Assembly: GCF_003977615.1 (NCBI RefSeq)
Contig: NZ_RYZR01000005.1
Coordinates: 186,001-250,000 of the forward strand
DNA length: 64,000 bases
Direction: 5' to 3'
From: Dyella dinghuensis
Lineage (GTDB): Bacteria > Pseudomonadota > Gammaproteobacteria > Xanthomonadales > Rhodanobacteraceae
The notes beneath the pieces were generated by a model. It was not told the DNA's origin and ran no database searches. It saw nothing but the letters and a program-made list of their open reading frames with translations. The first letter of the stretch is position 1, and each line of letters starts with the position of its first letter. The position numbers were made by a program, and so were the translations under genes. Positions 1 to 9,627 of this stretch are shown here, piece by piece.

Positions 1-1134
1 CATGGCTCGCCATGCGGGAATGGCGCCTACCACCACACCGATCGCCAGCATCAGCGCGATACCCAACAACCAGCTGCTCTCGCCCACCGTCGGCAGATTC
101 AGCATGCCGCCGCTGTTGGCGCTGACGCCGGGAATCAACACCGCCGCCAACGCTATCCCGATCACACCGCCCAGCACTACGAGCAACACGGATTCGGCCA
201 ATACCATCGCCAACACACCATGATCGGAAAAGCCCAGGGTTTTAAGAACGGCCAGTTCCGATGTGCGTTCACGCACTGCCTGCATCATCGTATTGCCCGT
301 CAGCAGTAGCAGCGTGAAGAACACGGCACCCATGATCGAACCGACGATCAATCCGATGTCGGCCAACTGTTTCATCCAAGATGCTGTAGCGGCTGCTTCA
401 GTCTGCGTGCGGGTTTCATGATCGGAATTGGCGGATATGGCGTCGATGCCTTTGGCCACCTGGTCGGCCTGGTTCACATCGTTGACACGCGTGACGTACC
501 AGCCCACCTGCCCATTGTTGTAGCCCTTCATCACGGCGTCGTCGAAATACTTCCAGTGCATCAGAATGATTTGGCTATAAAACGACGCGCTCTGCTCCGT
601 CGGGTGCAATACACCGACGATGTTGAACGTCCAGTTCTTGCTGCCATCCTGCTGCGGAAAAATATTCGACTGCAACGGAATCTGATCGCCCACTTTCCAG
701 TGGTACTTCTCCATCAGCTTGTCGCCAACCAGAATGCCCGTTCGCGTCTCCAGGAACGACTTGCGTGCCGCGTCGGTGACCTGCACTTCCGGATATTGAT
801 CGATGTAGTTATCGCTGACGGCAAACGTGAACACCTGATTGTGCGGATCCTGATACGCGCCACCGAACCAGTTGGAATACGCCACCGATTTCACGCCGGG
901 CACCGTAGCGATTTTCTGCCCCAAGCCCTGCGGCAACGTGTCGATAAACGAGAGCTTGGAACCGGTCTGCAGACGCTGCGCGCCGTTGGCGCTCTTGCCC
1001 GCCTGATCGAATGACGTGCGTACCGCATCGAGCATGCCGAACAGCAGGAACGCCGCCGCAATCGATACCAGTGTCAGCACTGTGCGGGCTTTGCGCCGGA
1101 ACAGCGCTGCCCAGATGAGATGAAAGTATTTCAT
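1..1134 (-). CDS. ABC transporter permease, MacB/FtsX type (3' end beyond window)
   Basis: The inner-membrane permease of a tripartite-type exporter. The visible 378 residues begin MKYFHLIWAALFRRKART, a cytoplasmic start followed by the first membrane helix. Next comes a long periplasmic domain of the MacB core type, about residues 40-260. Helices with FtsX-like sequence follow (GSIMGAVFFTLLLLTG, then a conserved RTSELAVLKTLGFSD cytoplasmic loop, then two more helices). The reading frame is open at base 1, so only the last helix region is missing. It starts 10 bases after the stop of the ATPase gene and is the third gene of an adaptor-ATPase-permease operon. The substrate cannot be told from sequence. 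No outer-membrane TolC partner gene lies in the window. Confidence 0.9.
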   Translation of the reverse strand, partial: MKYFHLIWAALFRRKARTVLTLVSIAAAFLLFGMLDAVRTSFDQAGKSANGAQRLQTGSKLSFIDTLPQGLGQKIATVPGVKSVAYSNWFGGAYQDPHNQVFTFAVSDNYIDQYPEVQVTDAARKSFLETRTGILVGDKLMEKYHWKVGDQIPLQSNIFPQQDGSKNWTFNIVGVLHPTEQSASFYSQIILMHWKYFDDAVMKGYNNGQVGWYVTRVNDVNQADQVAKGIDAISANSDHETRTQTEAAATASWMKQLADIGLIVGSIMGAVFFTLLLLTGNTMMQAVRERTSELAVLKTLGFSDHGVLAMVLAESVLLVVLGGVIGIALAAVLIPGVSANSGGMLNLPTVGESSWLLGIALMLAIGVVVGAIPAWRAM

Positions 1135-1144
1135 CGCAGCCTCC

Positions 1145-1831
<687 letters not shown>

Positions 1832-1890
1832 AACTACATCCTCCTGAGTAGAACTGCCATCAGCACGCGTCAAAGACACATGCTGCTTGT

Positions 1891-2002
1891 CTTTTCCCCT
1901 CCCCCTGCTCGCAGGGGGAGGTTGGGAGGGGGTTGCTCGCACTTGCCTTGACGCAAGTGTGTTTGACCCCACCCCAGCCCTCCCCTGCAAACAGGGGAGG
2001 GC
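1891..2002. repeat. Pair of inverted REP-like palindromes inside the efflux operon
   Basis: Two C/G-rich hairpins in opposite orientation. The left is CTCCCCCTGCTCGCAGGGGG followed by a GGTTGGGAGGGGG tail. The right is an ACCCCACCCCAGCCC head followed by CTCCCCTGCAAACAGGGGAG. Between them is a small ACTTGC/GCAAGT stem. The pair fills the space between the adaptor stop and the ATPase ribosome binding site. The pattern resembles BIME-type paired REP elements. Related hairpins occur at 37486, 40147 and 40268. Confidence 0.7.
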
Positions 2003-2012
2003 GTATTGGTCG

Positions 2013-3245
2013 CTAGTCGGTTTGAATCTTTACCTCGGAACCGTCGTGCAGATCATCGGGCGGTGACACCACTACTACGTCGCCCGCATTCACTGATGTG
2101 GGAATCAGACGCTTGTCGCCAAAGTCTTGTGTCGACGGTTGCACCGTTTGCTGGCGCACTTTCCCATCAGCAACGATAAAGACGCTCGCATTGCCATCAC
2201 GCTGCACGATCGCTTTTTCCGGCACAAAGACACCCTTCGGCCCCGGCGTCGCCGCGGTCTGCTTAGCTTCAAGGAATGACACACGCACCCCCATGTCTGG
2301 CACGATGCGCGCATCTTTCTGTTCCATCGCCACACGCACTTTCACCGTGGCCTTGCCGCGATCGGCAGCGGGCACGATGGCAATCACGTGCGCGGGAATA
2401 CGCCAATCGGGATACGCATCGAGCACCGCTTCGGCAGTCATCTTCGGCGTGACGCGTCCGATGTACGCTTCATTGACGTCCACATCGACTTCAAGCGAAT
2501 CCATATCGACGATCGTGCCGACGCCGGTGCGCGTGAAACCACCGGTAGAGAATGGCGAGATGATTTCACCCACCTGCGCGTCCTTGGTGGTAATCACGCC
2601 GTCGAAGGGTGCACGTACTACGCAGTAGTCGTAATTGACTTGCGCTTCGACCACTTCGGCATCTGCAGCAACGGCCTGTTTTTCTTGAGAGCCGAGTTGC
2701 GCACGCGTGCTGTCGGCGAGCGTGCGCGCCTGCTCAGTGGCTTGTCTGGAAACTAAGCCTTGTTTGACGAGTTCGTCGTCGCGCGCAGCGTCGCGAAGAT
2801 TTTGCGCCAGCTGCGCCTGAAATTGATTTACCAATGCATGCGCAGCCCTCGCTTGCGCGACAGCCGTGTCGAGCGCCGCTTTGTATTCGCTATCGTCCAG
2901 TCGTGCCAGCACCTGATCTTTCTTGACGCGGTCGCCCTCTTCGATCAGCACCTCGGTCAACGTGCCGGTGATCTGCGCAGACACGGTCGCCTGCCGGCGT
3001 GCGGTGACATAACCCGTGGCCTGCAACACGGCGCCTGCACCCGGATCATTGGCCGCGGCGACCGCGGTGGCGGTGTGTACGGCGACGGCCCGATGACCGA
3101 GCATCCACCAGCCACCGAATCCGACAACCAGCAAGACCAGCACGATTGCACCGACGATCCATGGCCAACGGCCCGAACCTCCACTGTGTTCTTCACGCTG
3201 ATGACGCTCAATGCGTAGTTCCTTCAAGAGATCGCTGTTGCTCAC
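2013..3245 (-). CDS. Efflux periplasmic adaptor (HlyD/MacA-like membrane fusion protein)
   Basis: A 410-residue adaptor anchored by one N-terminal helix (about residues 29-50, rich in V, L, G and W). It then has a lipoyl/barrel-sandwich half (VSAQITGTLTEVLIEEGDRV, near residue 90), an Ala/Gln-rich coiled-coil hairpin (about 120-195), the returning lipoyl half (YCVVRAPFDGVITTKDAQVG) and beta-barrel domains. Such proteins bridge an inner-membrane pump to an outer-membrane channel. The start is GTG with AAAGGGA upstream. It is the first gene of the minus-strand operon and is followed by the ATPase and permease across an inserted repeat pair. Two operator-like palindromes lie about 80-120 bases upstream of its start. 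Confidence 0.93.
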   Translation of the reverse strand: MSNSDLLKELRIERHQREEHSGGSGRWPWIVGAIVLVLLVVGFGGWWMLGHRAVAVHTATAVAAANDPGAGAVLQATGYVTARRQATVSAQITGTLTEVLIEEGDRVKKDQVLARLDDSEYKAALDTAVAQARAAHALVNQFQAQLAQNLRDAARDDELVKQGLVSRQATEQARTLADSTRAQLGSQEKQAVAADAEVVEAQVNYDYCVVRAPFDGVITTKDAQVGEIISPFSTGGFTRTGVGTIVDMDSLEVDVDVNEAYIGRVTPKMTAEAVLDAYPDWRIPAHVIAIVPAADRGKATVKVRVAMEQKDARIVPDMGVRVSFLEAKQTAATPGPKGVFVPEKAIVQRDGNASVFIVADGKVRQQTVQPSTQDFGDKRLIPTSVNAGDVVVVSPPDDLHDGSEVKIQTD

Positions 3246-3327
3246 CCTGCTGTCCCTTTGTTTCCCAATGAACGCACGATAGTGGTTCGAATCCGGGCGG
3301 ACTACGTGCGCTCATCAGCCCTTATCA

Positions 3328-3366
3328 ATGACAGCTGTCATGTTCTATGACGTATCAGAACGTCAT
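3328..3366. promoter_or_regulatory. Two operator-like palindromes upstream of the efflux operon
   Basis: ATGACAGCTGTCAT at 3328-3341 is a perfect 14-bp palindrome. ATGACGT (3347-3353) and ACGTCAT (3360-3366) form a second inverted repeat with a 6-bp spacer. Both use ATGAC half-sites. Their centres are 22 bp apart, about two helical turns. They lie in the divergent space between the efflux operon and the secreted DUF1579-like gene. Which regulator binds is unknown; no regulator gene is adjacent. Confidence 0.45.
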
Positions 3367-3480
3367 GATTCGACACGAACCCGTATCTTTCTAAGATGCA
3401 TAGCCACCATGGCACGGTGTGCGGTCGTAGCCGTCACGTATGATCGCCAACGCCATGTTGACGGTTCCCTGGAGCCAGTG

Positions 3481-4026
3481 ATGCCGAAATTACCGCTCAT
3501 CGCCTGCGTTCTGATGACGAGCTCCCTGCTGGTCATTGTGCCAAAGTCGACGCAAGCAACACCTGCCATGACAAGTAATTACTGCAAGGCACCCGAATTC
3601 AGGCAGTTCGATTTCTGGTTGGGCGACTGGGATACGTTTCGCATCAAGGACGAAAAGCCCGCGAGCACTTCGGTGGCGCGCAATCGCGTCACATCCATTC
3701 TCGGCGGCTGTGCATTGCGCGAGGTCTACACACGCACCGACGGTTACAGCGGCGAGAGCTTCACCATTTACGATGCCAGCCGCAACGTGTGGCATCAGAG
3801 TTGGGTAAGCAACCAGGGCGAGCTTGTGGTGGTGGAAGGTGCGCGGGAAGGCAACAACATTGTCCTGAGCGGCCGCATCACCGATACACAAGGTGTGCAA
3901 CTGCAGCGTGTGACATGGGAGCCTGTAAAGGACGGCGTGCGCGAAACATGCCTTGGTTCACGCGACAACGGCAAAACGTGGACAGTGTTATTCGATATCC
4001 TTTTTCGCCCGCATGCTGCTTCGTGA
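3481..4026 (+). CDS. Secreted DUF1579-like protein (FDFWLGDWD motif)
   Basis: A 181-residue protein of unknown function. It starts MPKLPLIACVLMTSSLLVIV, a likely Sec signal peptide ending near TQATPA. Its hallmark FDFWLGDWD motif lies near residue 40 and is typical of a family of small secreted proteins annotated as DUF1579 or DUF1579-like. A frame open further upstream is ignored because GGAG sits six bases before this ATG and the extension would destroy the signal peptide. It is divergent from the efflux operon and stands alone; the next gene starts about 50 bases later. No catalytic motif is recognisable. Confidence 0.75.
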   Translation: MPKLPLIACVLMTSSLLVIVPKSTQATPAMTSNYCKAPEFRQFDFWLGDWDTFRIKDEKPASTSVARNRVTSILGGCALREVYTRTDGYSGESFTIYDASRNVWHQSWVSNQGELVVVEGAREGNNIVLSGRITDTQGVQLQRVTWEPVKDGVRETCLGSRDNGKTWTVLFDILFRPHAAS

Positions 4027-4076
4027 CGCCACTTGGGCGGCTGGGTCGCCCATTCGATAACTGCTACCCTTGCACC

Positions 4077-4763
4077 ATGACATACATCATCGAAACGCCT
4101 GCTATCCCAAGCCTTCCCATTTACGGCCGCGAGGAACGTTTCCCTGTGCGCCGCGTGTTTTGCATCGGCCGCAACTACGCCGAACATGCACGCGAAATGG
4201 GCGCGACGGTGGACACATCCGCGCCGATGTTTTTCTGCAAGCCTGCCGATGCGGTGGTGACCGATGGCGCCGATGTGCCGTACCCGCAAGCCACCTCGGA
4301 TCTGCATCATGAAGTGGAAATGGTAGTCGCACTAAAATCAGGCGGACACGATCTGGATGCCGTCCAGGCCGCCGACGCCATCTTCGGCTATGGCGTGGGT
4401 CTGGATTTAACGCGTCGCGATTTGCAGGCCATTGCAAAAGCCAAGAGTCATCCTTGGGATGTCGCCAAGGCGTTCGATCATTCCGCGCCCGTGTCCGCAT
4501 TGCGGCTGGCAACGGAAGCGACACCCGCGGCCGATACCAACATCACATTACACATCAACGACACGCTGCGTCAGCAAGGTCATCTCAGCGAGATGGTGCA
4601 TAGTGTTGTCGACATCATCGTCTCGCTGTCCAAGCTGTTCGAGCTCAAGCCCGGCGATCTGATTTTCACGGGAACACCCGCAGGTGTGGCGGCATTGCAA
4701 CGCGGCGATCGTTTCCATGCGGAGCTCAAGGGCATCGCAACGCTGGATGGCCGCATTGTCTGA
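4077..4763 (+). CDS. Fumarylacetoacetate hydrolase family protein (fumarylpyruvate hydrolase-like)
   Basis: A 228-residue, single-domain FAH-superfamily enzyme. The N-terminal part contains FCIGRNYAEHAREMGA, near residue 28. The metal-binding acidic residues are in HHEVEMVVAL (E79, E81), with a downstream Asp in GYGVGLDLTRRDLQ. The C-terminal part carries the family sequence PGDLIFTGTPAGV. Small FAH proteins of this type hydrolyse acylpyruvates such as fumarylpyruvate or maleylpyruvate, or decarboxylate oxaloacetate; the exact substrate is not fixed by sequence. The start at 4077 matches the family N-terminus. It is monocistronic by spacing, with mscL following after about 90 bases. Confidence 0.88.
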   Translation: MTYIIETPAIPSLPIYGREERFPVRRVFCIGRNYAEHAREMGATVDTSAPMFFCKPADAVVTDGADVPYPQATSDLHHEVEMVVALKSGGHDLDAVQAADAIFGYGVGLDLTRRDLQAIAKAKSHPWDVAKAFDHSAPVSALRLATEATPAADTNITLHINDTLRQQGHLSEMVHSVVDIIVSLSKLFELKPGDLIFTGTPAGVAALQRGDRFHAELKGIATLDGRIV

Positions 4764-4856
4764 ATAGCCGGCTCGGCGTCTGAAACCCTGTCTGCCTGCT
4801 CCCGCCTGCGTTAAAGTCGGCCTGCCGTCCGGCTCACTACCCTGGGAGAGATGACA

Positions 4857-5258
4857 ATGAGCATGCTGCAGGAATTCAAAGAATTTGCCATGCGCGGAAA
4901 TGTGGTCGACATGGCGGTCGGTATCGTCATCGGCGCTGCGTTCGGCAAGATTGTCACGTCACTGGTTAGCGACATCATCATGCCGCCCATCGGCTGGGCT
5001 ACCGGCGGCATCGACTTCTCCGCCATGAAGTGGATTATCCGGCCAGCCGACAACAGCAACCCCGCGCACAAGATTCCGGAAGTCGCCATCGCGTACGGCA
5101 GCTTCATCAACACGATCATTGCGTTCCTGATCGTCGCCTTTGCCATCTTCATCCTGGTGAAGCTCGTCAACCGCTTCTACACCAAGGCCGCGGCCGCCAC
5201 GCCAGCTGACGTAGTGCTGCTCACCGAGATTCGCGATCTCCTCAAAACCCGGCAATAA
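4857..5258 (+). CDS. mscL: Large-conductance mechanosensitive channel MscL
   Basis: A 133-residue inner-membrane channel that opens under membrane tension to release solutes during hypo-osmotic shock. The N-terminus [20 protein letters not shown] is nearly the canonical MscL amphipathic helix and start of TM1. TM1 continues through [13 protein letters not shown] periplasmic loop follows, then TM2 ([19 protein letters not shown]) and a cytoplasmic helix ending DLLKTRQ. There are two possible ATGs. The second (4857) is chosen because GGGAG lies eight bases upstream and the protein then begins like known MscL. The length is normal for the family. Confidence 0.97.
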   Translation: MSMLQEFKEFAMRGNVVDMAVGIVIGAAFGKIVTSLVSDIIMPPIGWATGGIDFSAMKWIIRPADNSNPAHKIPEVAIAYGSFINTIIAFLIVAFAIFILVKLVNRFYTKAAAATPADVVLLTEIRDLLKTRQ

Positions 5259-5347
5259 ACCGCTCGCCCAGGGGGCGAGCATGACTTCCGGCCTAAGCAC
5301 TGCCTCGTGCGAGCCCCATAATCGGGGTTCGCTACGAGGAGTCACCG

Positions 5348-6799
5348 ATGCAACGCCCCACCCTTACCCTTCTTGCCGCCAGCCTGATGCTGGTTACTGG
5401 CCTTACCTGCGCAGCGGATGCGCCCACCACCATTCCCGCATCCGCCGTGCAGACTGCCGAACAGCTGCGCGACAAGGCCATGCACGACAGCACGGCGTAC
5501 GACGTGGTCACGTCGCTGACCACGGAAGTGGGCGCACGCATGGCAGGCAGCGTCAACGATCCGCGCGCACGCGCATGGGCGATTGCCAAGTTCAAGGCAT
5601 TGGGCTTCGACAAGGTTTACACCGAGGCGGTGACCTATCCGCTGTGGGTTCGCCGCAGCGAGCACGGTGCCATCGTGGCGCCGTTTCCGCAGCCGCTGGA
5701 TCTGATTGCGCTGGGTTATTCGTCGGGTACGCCCAAGGGCGGCCTGACCGCTCAGGTGGTGCAATTCGCCAGCCTAGACGCGCTGAAAGCCGCCGATCCG
5801 GCCAGCATCAAGGGCAAGATCGTCTACATCGGCTATCGCATGCACCGCACGAAAGACGGCCATGATTACGGCATCGGCGGCGGCATTCGTGAAGAAGGCC
5901 CGCTGGTTGCCGCGTCGAAGGGAGCCGCGGCGTTTCTGCTGCGTTCCGCCGGCACCGACGCCAATAGCCGCACGCCGCATACCGGCGTGACCGATTTCAG
6001 CGACTTCGCGCACCCCGACAAGGCGATTCCTGCCGCAGCCCTGTCCAACCCGGACGCTGACCAGCTGGAGCGCGTGCTTGCTTACGGCAAGCCCGTCAGC
6101 ATCAAGCTGGATCTGGATTGCGGCATCGTCGGCCAGTACACCGGCTACAACGTGATCGGCGAACTCACCGGCCGCAAATATCCGGACCAGGTGGTGGTGA
6201 TCGGCGGCCATCTGGATTCCTGGGATCCGGGTACGGGCGCGATCGATGACGGCGCCGGTGTGGCGATCGCACTCGGCGCAGCCAAAGTCATCCACGATCT
6301 TCCGCAGCGCCCGGATCGCACCGTTCGCGTTGTCGCCTTTGCCAACGAGGAAATGGGTCTTTGGGGTGGTCGCGCGTATGCAGACAAGCACGCTGCCGAA
6401 GTCGGCAAGTTCCAGCTTGGAACCGAGTCGGATCTCGGTGCGGCGCCCGTTTACCAAATGCGGGCGAGCGTGAAGCCGCAGGCACGCGGCGCCATCGAGC
6501 AGATTGCCAAGGTACTCGCGCCGATTGGCGTGACCTACGACCCCACGCATCCGGGCGGCGGCGGTTCCGATCTATCGCAGATGCATCTGAGGGGCATGGC
6601 TGCACTCTCGCTCGATCAGGACGCCACCAATTATTTTGATTGGCACCATACGGCGAACGACACGCTGGACAAGATCAACCCGCAGGAGCTGGCGCAGAAC
6701 GTGGCCGTCTATGCTGTGTTTACGTACATGGCGGCGCAGGCCGATGGTGATTTCGGTTCGGCACCGGGCGCTTTTGCGCACGATGGTGCGGGCGAATAA
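5348..6799 (+). CDS. Secreted M28-family zinc metallopeptidase
   Basis: A 483-residue exported aminopeptidase or carboxypeptidase Q-like enzyme. An N-terminal signal peptide (TLTLLAASLMLVTGLTCAAD) is followed by a propeptide-like helical region and a PA-domain insert. The M28 catalytic core carries the zinc ligands: GGHLDSWDPGTGAIDDGAG (near residue 285-303), NEEMGLWGG (near 333), a later Asp in GTESDLG, and the final His in FDWHHTANDTLDKI. All five expected metal ligands appear present. A strong bidirectional terminator follows the gene. It is probably periplasmic or secreted and involved in peptide scavenging. Confidence 0.92.
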   Translation: MQRPTLTLLAASLMLVTGLTCAADAPTTIPASAVQTAEQLRDKAMHDSTAYDVVTSLTTEVGARMAGSVNDPRARAWAIAKFKALGFDKVYTEAVTYPLWVRRSEHGAIVAPFPQPLDLIALGYSSGTPKGGLTAQVVQFASLDALKAADPASIKGKIVYIGYRMHRTKDGHDYGIGGGIREEGPLVAASKGAAAFLLRSAGTDANSRTPHTGVTDFSDFAHPDKAIPAAALSNPDADQLERVLAYGKPVSIKLDLDCGIVGQYTGYNVIGELTGRKYPDQVVVIGGHLDSWDPGTGAIDDGAGVAIALGAAKVIHDLPQRPDRTVRVVAFANEEMGLWGGRAYADKHAAEVGKFQLGTESDLGAAPVYQMRASVKPQARGAIEQIAKVLAPIGVTYDPTHPGGGGSDLSQMHLRGMAALSLDQDATNYFDWHHTANDTLDKINPQELAQNVAVYAVFTYMAAQADGDFGSAPGAFAHDGAGE

Positions 6800-6819
6800 T
6801 TGAGCGTTTTCGCGTCAAC

Positions 6820-6847
6820 AAAAAAGGCGGCCAAGGCCGCCTTTTTT
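6820..6847. terminator. Bidirectional intrinsic terminator
   Basis: A hairpin with a GGCGGCC/GGCCGCC stem and AAG loop, flanked by A6 on the left and T6 on the right. It can therefore end transcription of the M28 peptidase gene (plus) and the MarR gene (minus), which converge here. Confidence 0.9.
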
Positions 6848-6865
6848 CATGCATGACGATCAGCG

Positions 6866-7342
6866 TTATTTGCTTTCCTCGCCTTCCGGCGAAGGCGGCG
6901 CTTCAGTGGTATCGAGCGCCTGCAGGTTCTCTTTCAAGCGTGTCATCACGTCCATCGCCTGCGACAGTTCTTCATAGGTGACGCCGACGGTACATTCGCG
7001 GCGCAGCTCATAAGCGATGCGTTCCATGTCATCGACCACGCCGCTGGCCTGTGCGGTCGTATACAAACGCCATGCACGGCGATCCTTGGGATCGGGGCGG
7101 CGTTCGACGAATCCGGCAGCCTGCAGGCGATCGATCACGCGGCCCACAGCAATCGGTTCCATCTCCAGGAACTCGGCCAGCTCAGTCTGTCTGAGACCCT
7201 CGCGGCGATAGAGCATCTTTGTCGCGCGCCATTGCGCACGCGTCAATCCGAACTTCACGGCGCGCCGATCAAAATGCTTGCGGAACAACAACGTGACGTC
7301 GTTGAGCAGGTAGCCGAAGGAAATATCTTCCGGTTTTGGCAT
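6866..7342 (-). CDS. MarR family transcriptional regulator
   Basis: A 158-residue dimeric winged-helix regulator. It starts MPKPEDISFGYLLNDVTLLF; the N-terminal helix continues to RKHFDRRAVKFGLTRAQWRA. The winged helix spans about residues 50-100, with LRQTELAEFLEMEPIAVGRV as the recognition helix region and VERRPDPKDRRAWRLYTT as the wing. A long open extension upstream overlaps the macro-domain gene on the other strand and is rejected. It is divergent from the macro-domain gene, 61 bases apart, so it may control that gene or itself. The ligand is unknown. Confidence 0.9.
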   Translation of the reverse strand: MPKPEDISFGYLLNDVTLLFRKHFDRRAVKFGLTRAQWRATKMLYRREGLRQTELAEFLEMEPIAVGRVIDRLQAAGFVERRPDPKDRRAWRLYTTAQASGVVDDMERIAYELRRECTVGVTYEELSQAMDVMTRLKENLQALDTTEAPPSPEGEESK

Positions 7343-7403
7343 GATGTGCAGCACTCTGGGTGTCACTTGACTGCCTAAGCATAAGCCGAAACCACCTGAA
7401 CTT

Positions 7404-7925
7404 ATGCCCATTACTCTCGTCACTGCCGACCTTACGCGACTGGCCCTGGACGCCATCGTGAATGCCGCCAATCCCGGCTTGCTGGGCGGTGGCGGGGTGG
7501 ATGGCGCCATCCACCGGGCCGCCGGTCCGGCGCTATTGGCGGCCTGCCGGGCGATTCCCGAGGTCAACCCCGGCGTCCGTTGCCCTACCGGAGAGGCACG
7601 CATCACACCGGGTTTTTCGCTTCCCGCGCGTTTCGTCATCCACACCGTGGGGCCGGTATGGCATGGCGGCCATGACGGTGAAGCAGTCCATCTGGCGAGC
7701 TGCTATCGCTCGTGCATCGCCTTGGCTATTGAGCACGATCTAAATAGCGTCGGTTTTCCGGCCATCAGTTGTGGTGTGTATGGCTATCCGCCAGATCAGG
7801 CCGCGAAGGTCGCCATTGCCACGCTCCGCGACGTATTGACAACCCATCCGAAACTTGAGGTGCAATTGTGCGGTTTCGACGGCCGCATGACGGCGATCTG
7901 GCAACGCGCATTCAATCAAGTTTGA
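7404..7925 (+). CDS. Macro domain protein, O-acetyl-ADP-ribose deacetylase-like (YmdB type)
   Basis: A 173-residue, single macro domain. The ADP-ribose binding site is clear: [20 protein letters not shown], near residues 16-35, with the conserved Asn, Gly-rich loop and Asp of the MacroD/YmdB class. The later conserved sequence [10 protein letters not shown] and [14 protein letters not shown] (phosphate-binding loop) are also present. Family members hydrolyse O-acetyl-ADP-ribose or remove ADP-ribose from proteins; YmdB also affects RNase III. The gene is divergent from the MarR regulator. Its 3' end overlaps the convergent batD gene by 14 bases. Confidence 0.92.
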   Translation: MPITLVTADLTRLALDAIVNAANPGLLGGGGVDGAIHRAAGPALLAACRAIPEVNPGVRCPTGEARITPGFSLPARFVIHTVGPVWHGGHDGEAVHLASCYRSCIALAIEHDLNSVGFPAISCGVYGYPPDQAAKVAIATLRDVLTTHPKLEVQLCGFDGRMTAIWQRAFNQV

Positions 7926-9627
7926 AGGGATATAACGGCGGCAGCGGCGAATCGTTCGCCGATGTGTTTTCAACACGCCACACGAAACCGTTGACGAAGA
8001 CCGCGGCGAGATCGGTTGTACCGCTTGTTGCGTGATCCGCATACTGCGCACGCTGCAAACGTTCGATCGCTTCGCGTTGCGCATCGGAGTTCAACTCAGC
8101 AGATAGCTGACCGAGGTTCTGCAAGCCGGGGCGTTCCGCACGTGCCCACGCCAACAGGCTATGCGCTTGCAACGTGCTGTCTCGACCGCGTGCTGCATCC
8201 ATGAATGCATGACGTAAATGCCGTGCAGAATCCATCGCGCGGGGCAATCCCGACGAAGCAGGCTTGCGCCTGGATCGACGCCACCACAAAAACGCCGCGA
8301 TGCTGAGCAACCATAGTCCCACGCTGATGATAGCGACCCATTGCCAGAAGGAAGGTCCAGCGGACTGTGTTGTTGCGTTCGACGTTGCAGGCACACTGCT
8401 CGCAACCGCTGGCGTCGCGGTCACCGCGGCTTGAGTTGTAGAGGACGGCGTTGCTGGCGATCCATTTGCCGCTGCGACGACAGTCAACGTGCGCGCAGGA
8501 ATCGTCGCCACCTGCTGCTGCCCGCTTTGTACGTCAAACCAGGTCAGCGTTGTAGCAGGAATAGTGAGAGTGCCTGCGCGCTGAGGAAAAATAGCGAAGC
8601 CGCGTTCACGGCGTCCCGTCAGCCACTGTCCATCATCCTGCGTCGTATTGGTGGGTTGATCGGGATACACCGTCGCGCCGTCGATCGTCGGCAAACTCGG
8701 TTCTGGCAGTGCATCGGCCGGGAGACCCATCGCCTCCACTGTCATGTGCAGATTAAGCGGCTGGCCCGCAGTGATCTTGCCATCGCTCGGCAACCCCTGA
8801 AGATCCAGCGTCAGCGTCCGTGCGGGCAGCCATGTCGTCTTGCCCCAATTGGAAGGCGTTGGCTGCACGTCAATCGTGACTGGCGACGAATCCGCCTCGA
8901 CCGGCGTGCTGTTGCCAAACAGGCCGCCAAGCCCTGGATCATTGGCGTCGCCAGGTTCAACGGCCTCGCCTTGAAATTCGAACGACGGGATTGTCACGGT
9001 TCCCGCGCGCTGCGGGATCAATGCGTAGCGTCGTTCCACCACGTGATAGCGCTTTCCGTTTCGCACGGACTCATAATCCGTGTCCCCACCGAGCCGTCGC
9101 AAATCTGCGCCGTCGGCCTGTGGATCGGGCAACGTTCCGCCGTTGATATTCACGTCGAAGAACAGGCGCACGCGCAGAAGCAGTTGCTGACCTACGTAGG
9201 CATGACTCGGGTCAGCCGTGATGTCGATAAAGACATCCTTGTGATTGTCAGCACCCGTCGCCGAATTTTCGGGTGGATCGACATGCAGCGTCAGTGGCTG
9301 CGTTGGATTGCCTGCGATCGTCAACGACGGTATCTGCAAATCGCCCACATGCTTGGGTCGCAATGCGACGCCGATAATCACCTGCGCCGTCTGTTGACCG
9401 TTGACGACGTTCAATACGCTGTTAGTCGAAGCGCCGAGTATTTCGAAATCGTTATTCAGCGCACTGAGATCCGGCGTACTGGCATTCATGGTGCCATCGA
9501 TGCGTACATTGAGTGTCACCGTCTCGCCAAGATGTACTTCATTCCGATCGAGCACGGCGTGCACACCATTCGCCATGGCGCTCAACGGCAGTAAAAGACA
9601 GAGAAGCCATAGCCAACGGTACATCAT
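7912..9627 (-). CDS. batD: BatD-like protein (BatD/oxygen-tolerance family)
   Basis: A 571-residue envelope protein and last gene of the moxR-bat operon. The signal peptide [17 protein letters not shown] is followed by repeated Ig-like/beta-sandwich domains (for example [15 protein letters not shown] and [17 protein letters not shown]). One membrane helix lies near residues 425-447 ([20 protein letters not shown]), with a cytoplasmic tail after it. This is the standard layout of BatD. Bat proteins are named from Bacteroides aerotolerance work; their molecular role is still poorly defined. Its start overlaps the batB/C stop by four bases, indicating translational coupling. Confidence 0.85.
   Translation of the reverse strand: MMYRWLWLLCLLLPLSAMANGVHAVLDRNEVHLGETVTLNVRIDGTMNASTPDLSALNNDFEILGASTNSVLNVVNGQQTAQVIIGVALRPKHVGDLQIPSLTIAGNPTQPLTLHVDPPENSATGADNHKDVFIDITADPSHAYVGQQLLLRVRLFFDVNINGGTLPDPQADGADLRRLGGDTDYESVRNGKRYHVVERRYALIPQRAGTVTIPSFEFQGEAVEPGDANDPGLGGLFGNSTPVEADSSPVTIDVQPTPSNWGKTTWLPARTLTLDLQGLPSDGKITAGQPLNLHMTVEAMGLPADALPEPSLPTIDGATVYPDQPTNTTQDDGQWLTGRRERGFAIFPQRAGTLTIPATTLTWFDVQSGQQQVATIPARTLTVVAAANGSPATPSSTTQAAVTATPAVASSVPATSNATTQSAGPSFWQWVAIISVGLWLLSIAAFLWWRRSRRKPASSGLPRAMDSARHLRHAFMDAARGRDSTLQAHSLLAWARAERPGLQNLGQLSAELNSDAQREAIERLQRAQYADHATSGTTDLAAVFVNGFVWRVENTSANDSPLPPLYPFKLD

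Noticed and set aside
7343-7645. N-terminal extension of the MarR regulator
   Set aside because: It overlaps the macro-domain coding sequence on the other strand and is not MarR-like; the family start is at 7342.
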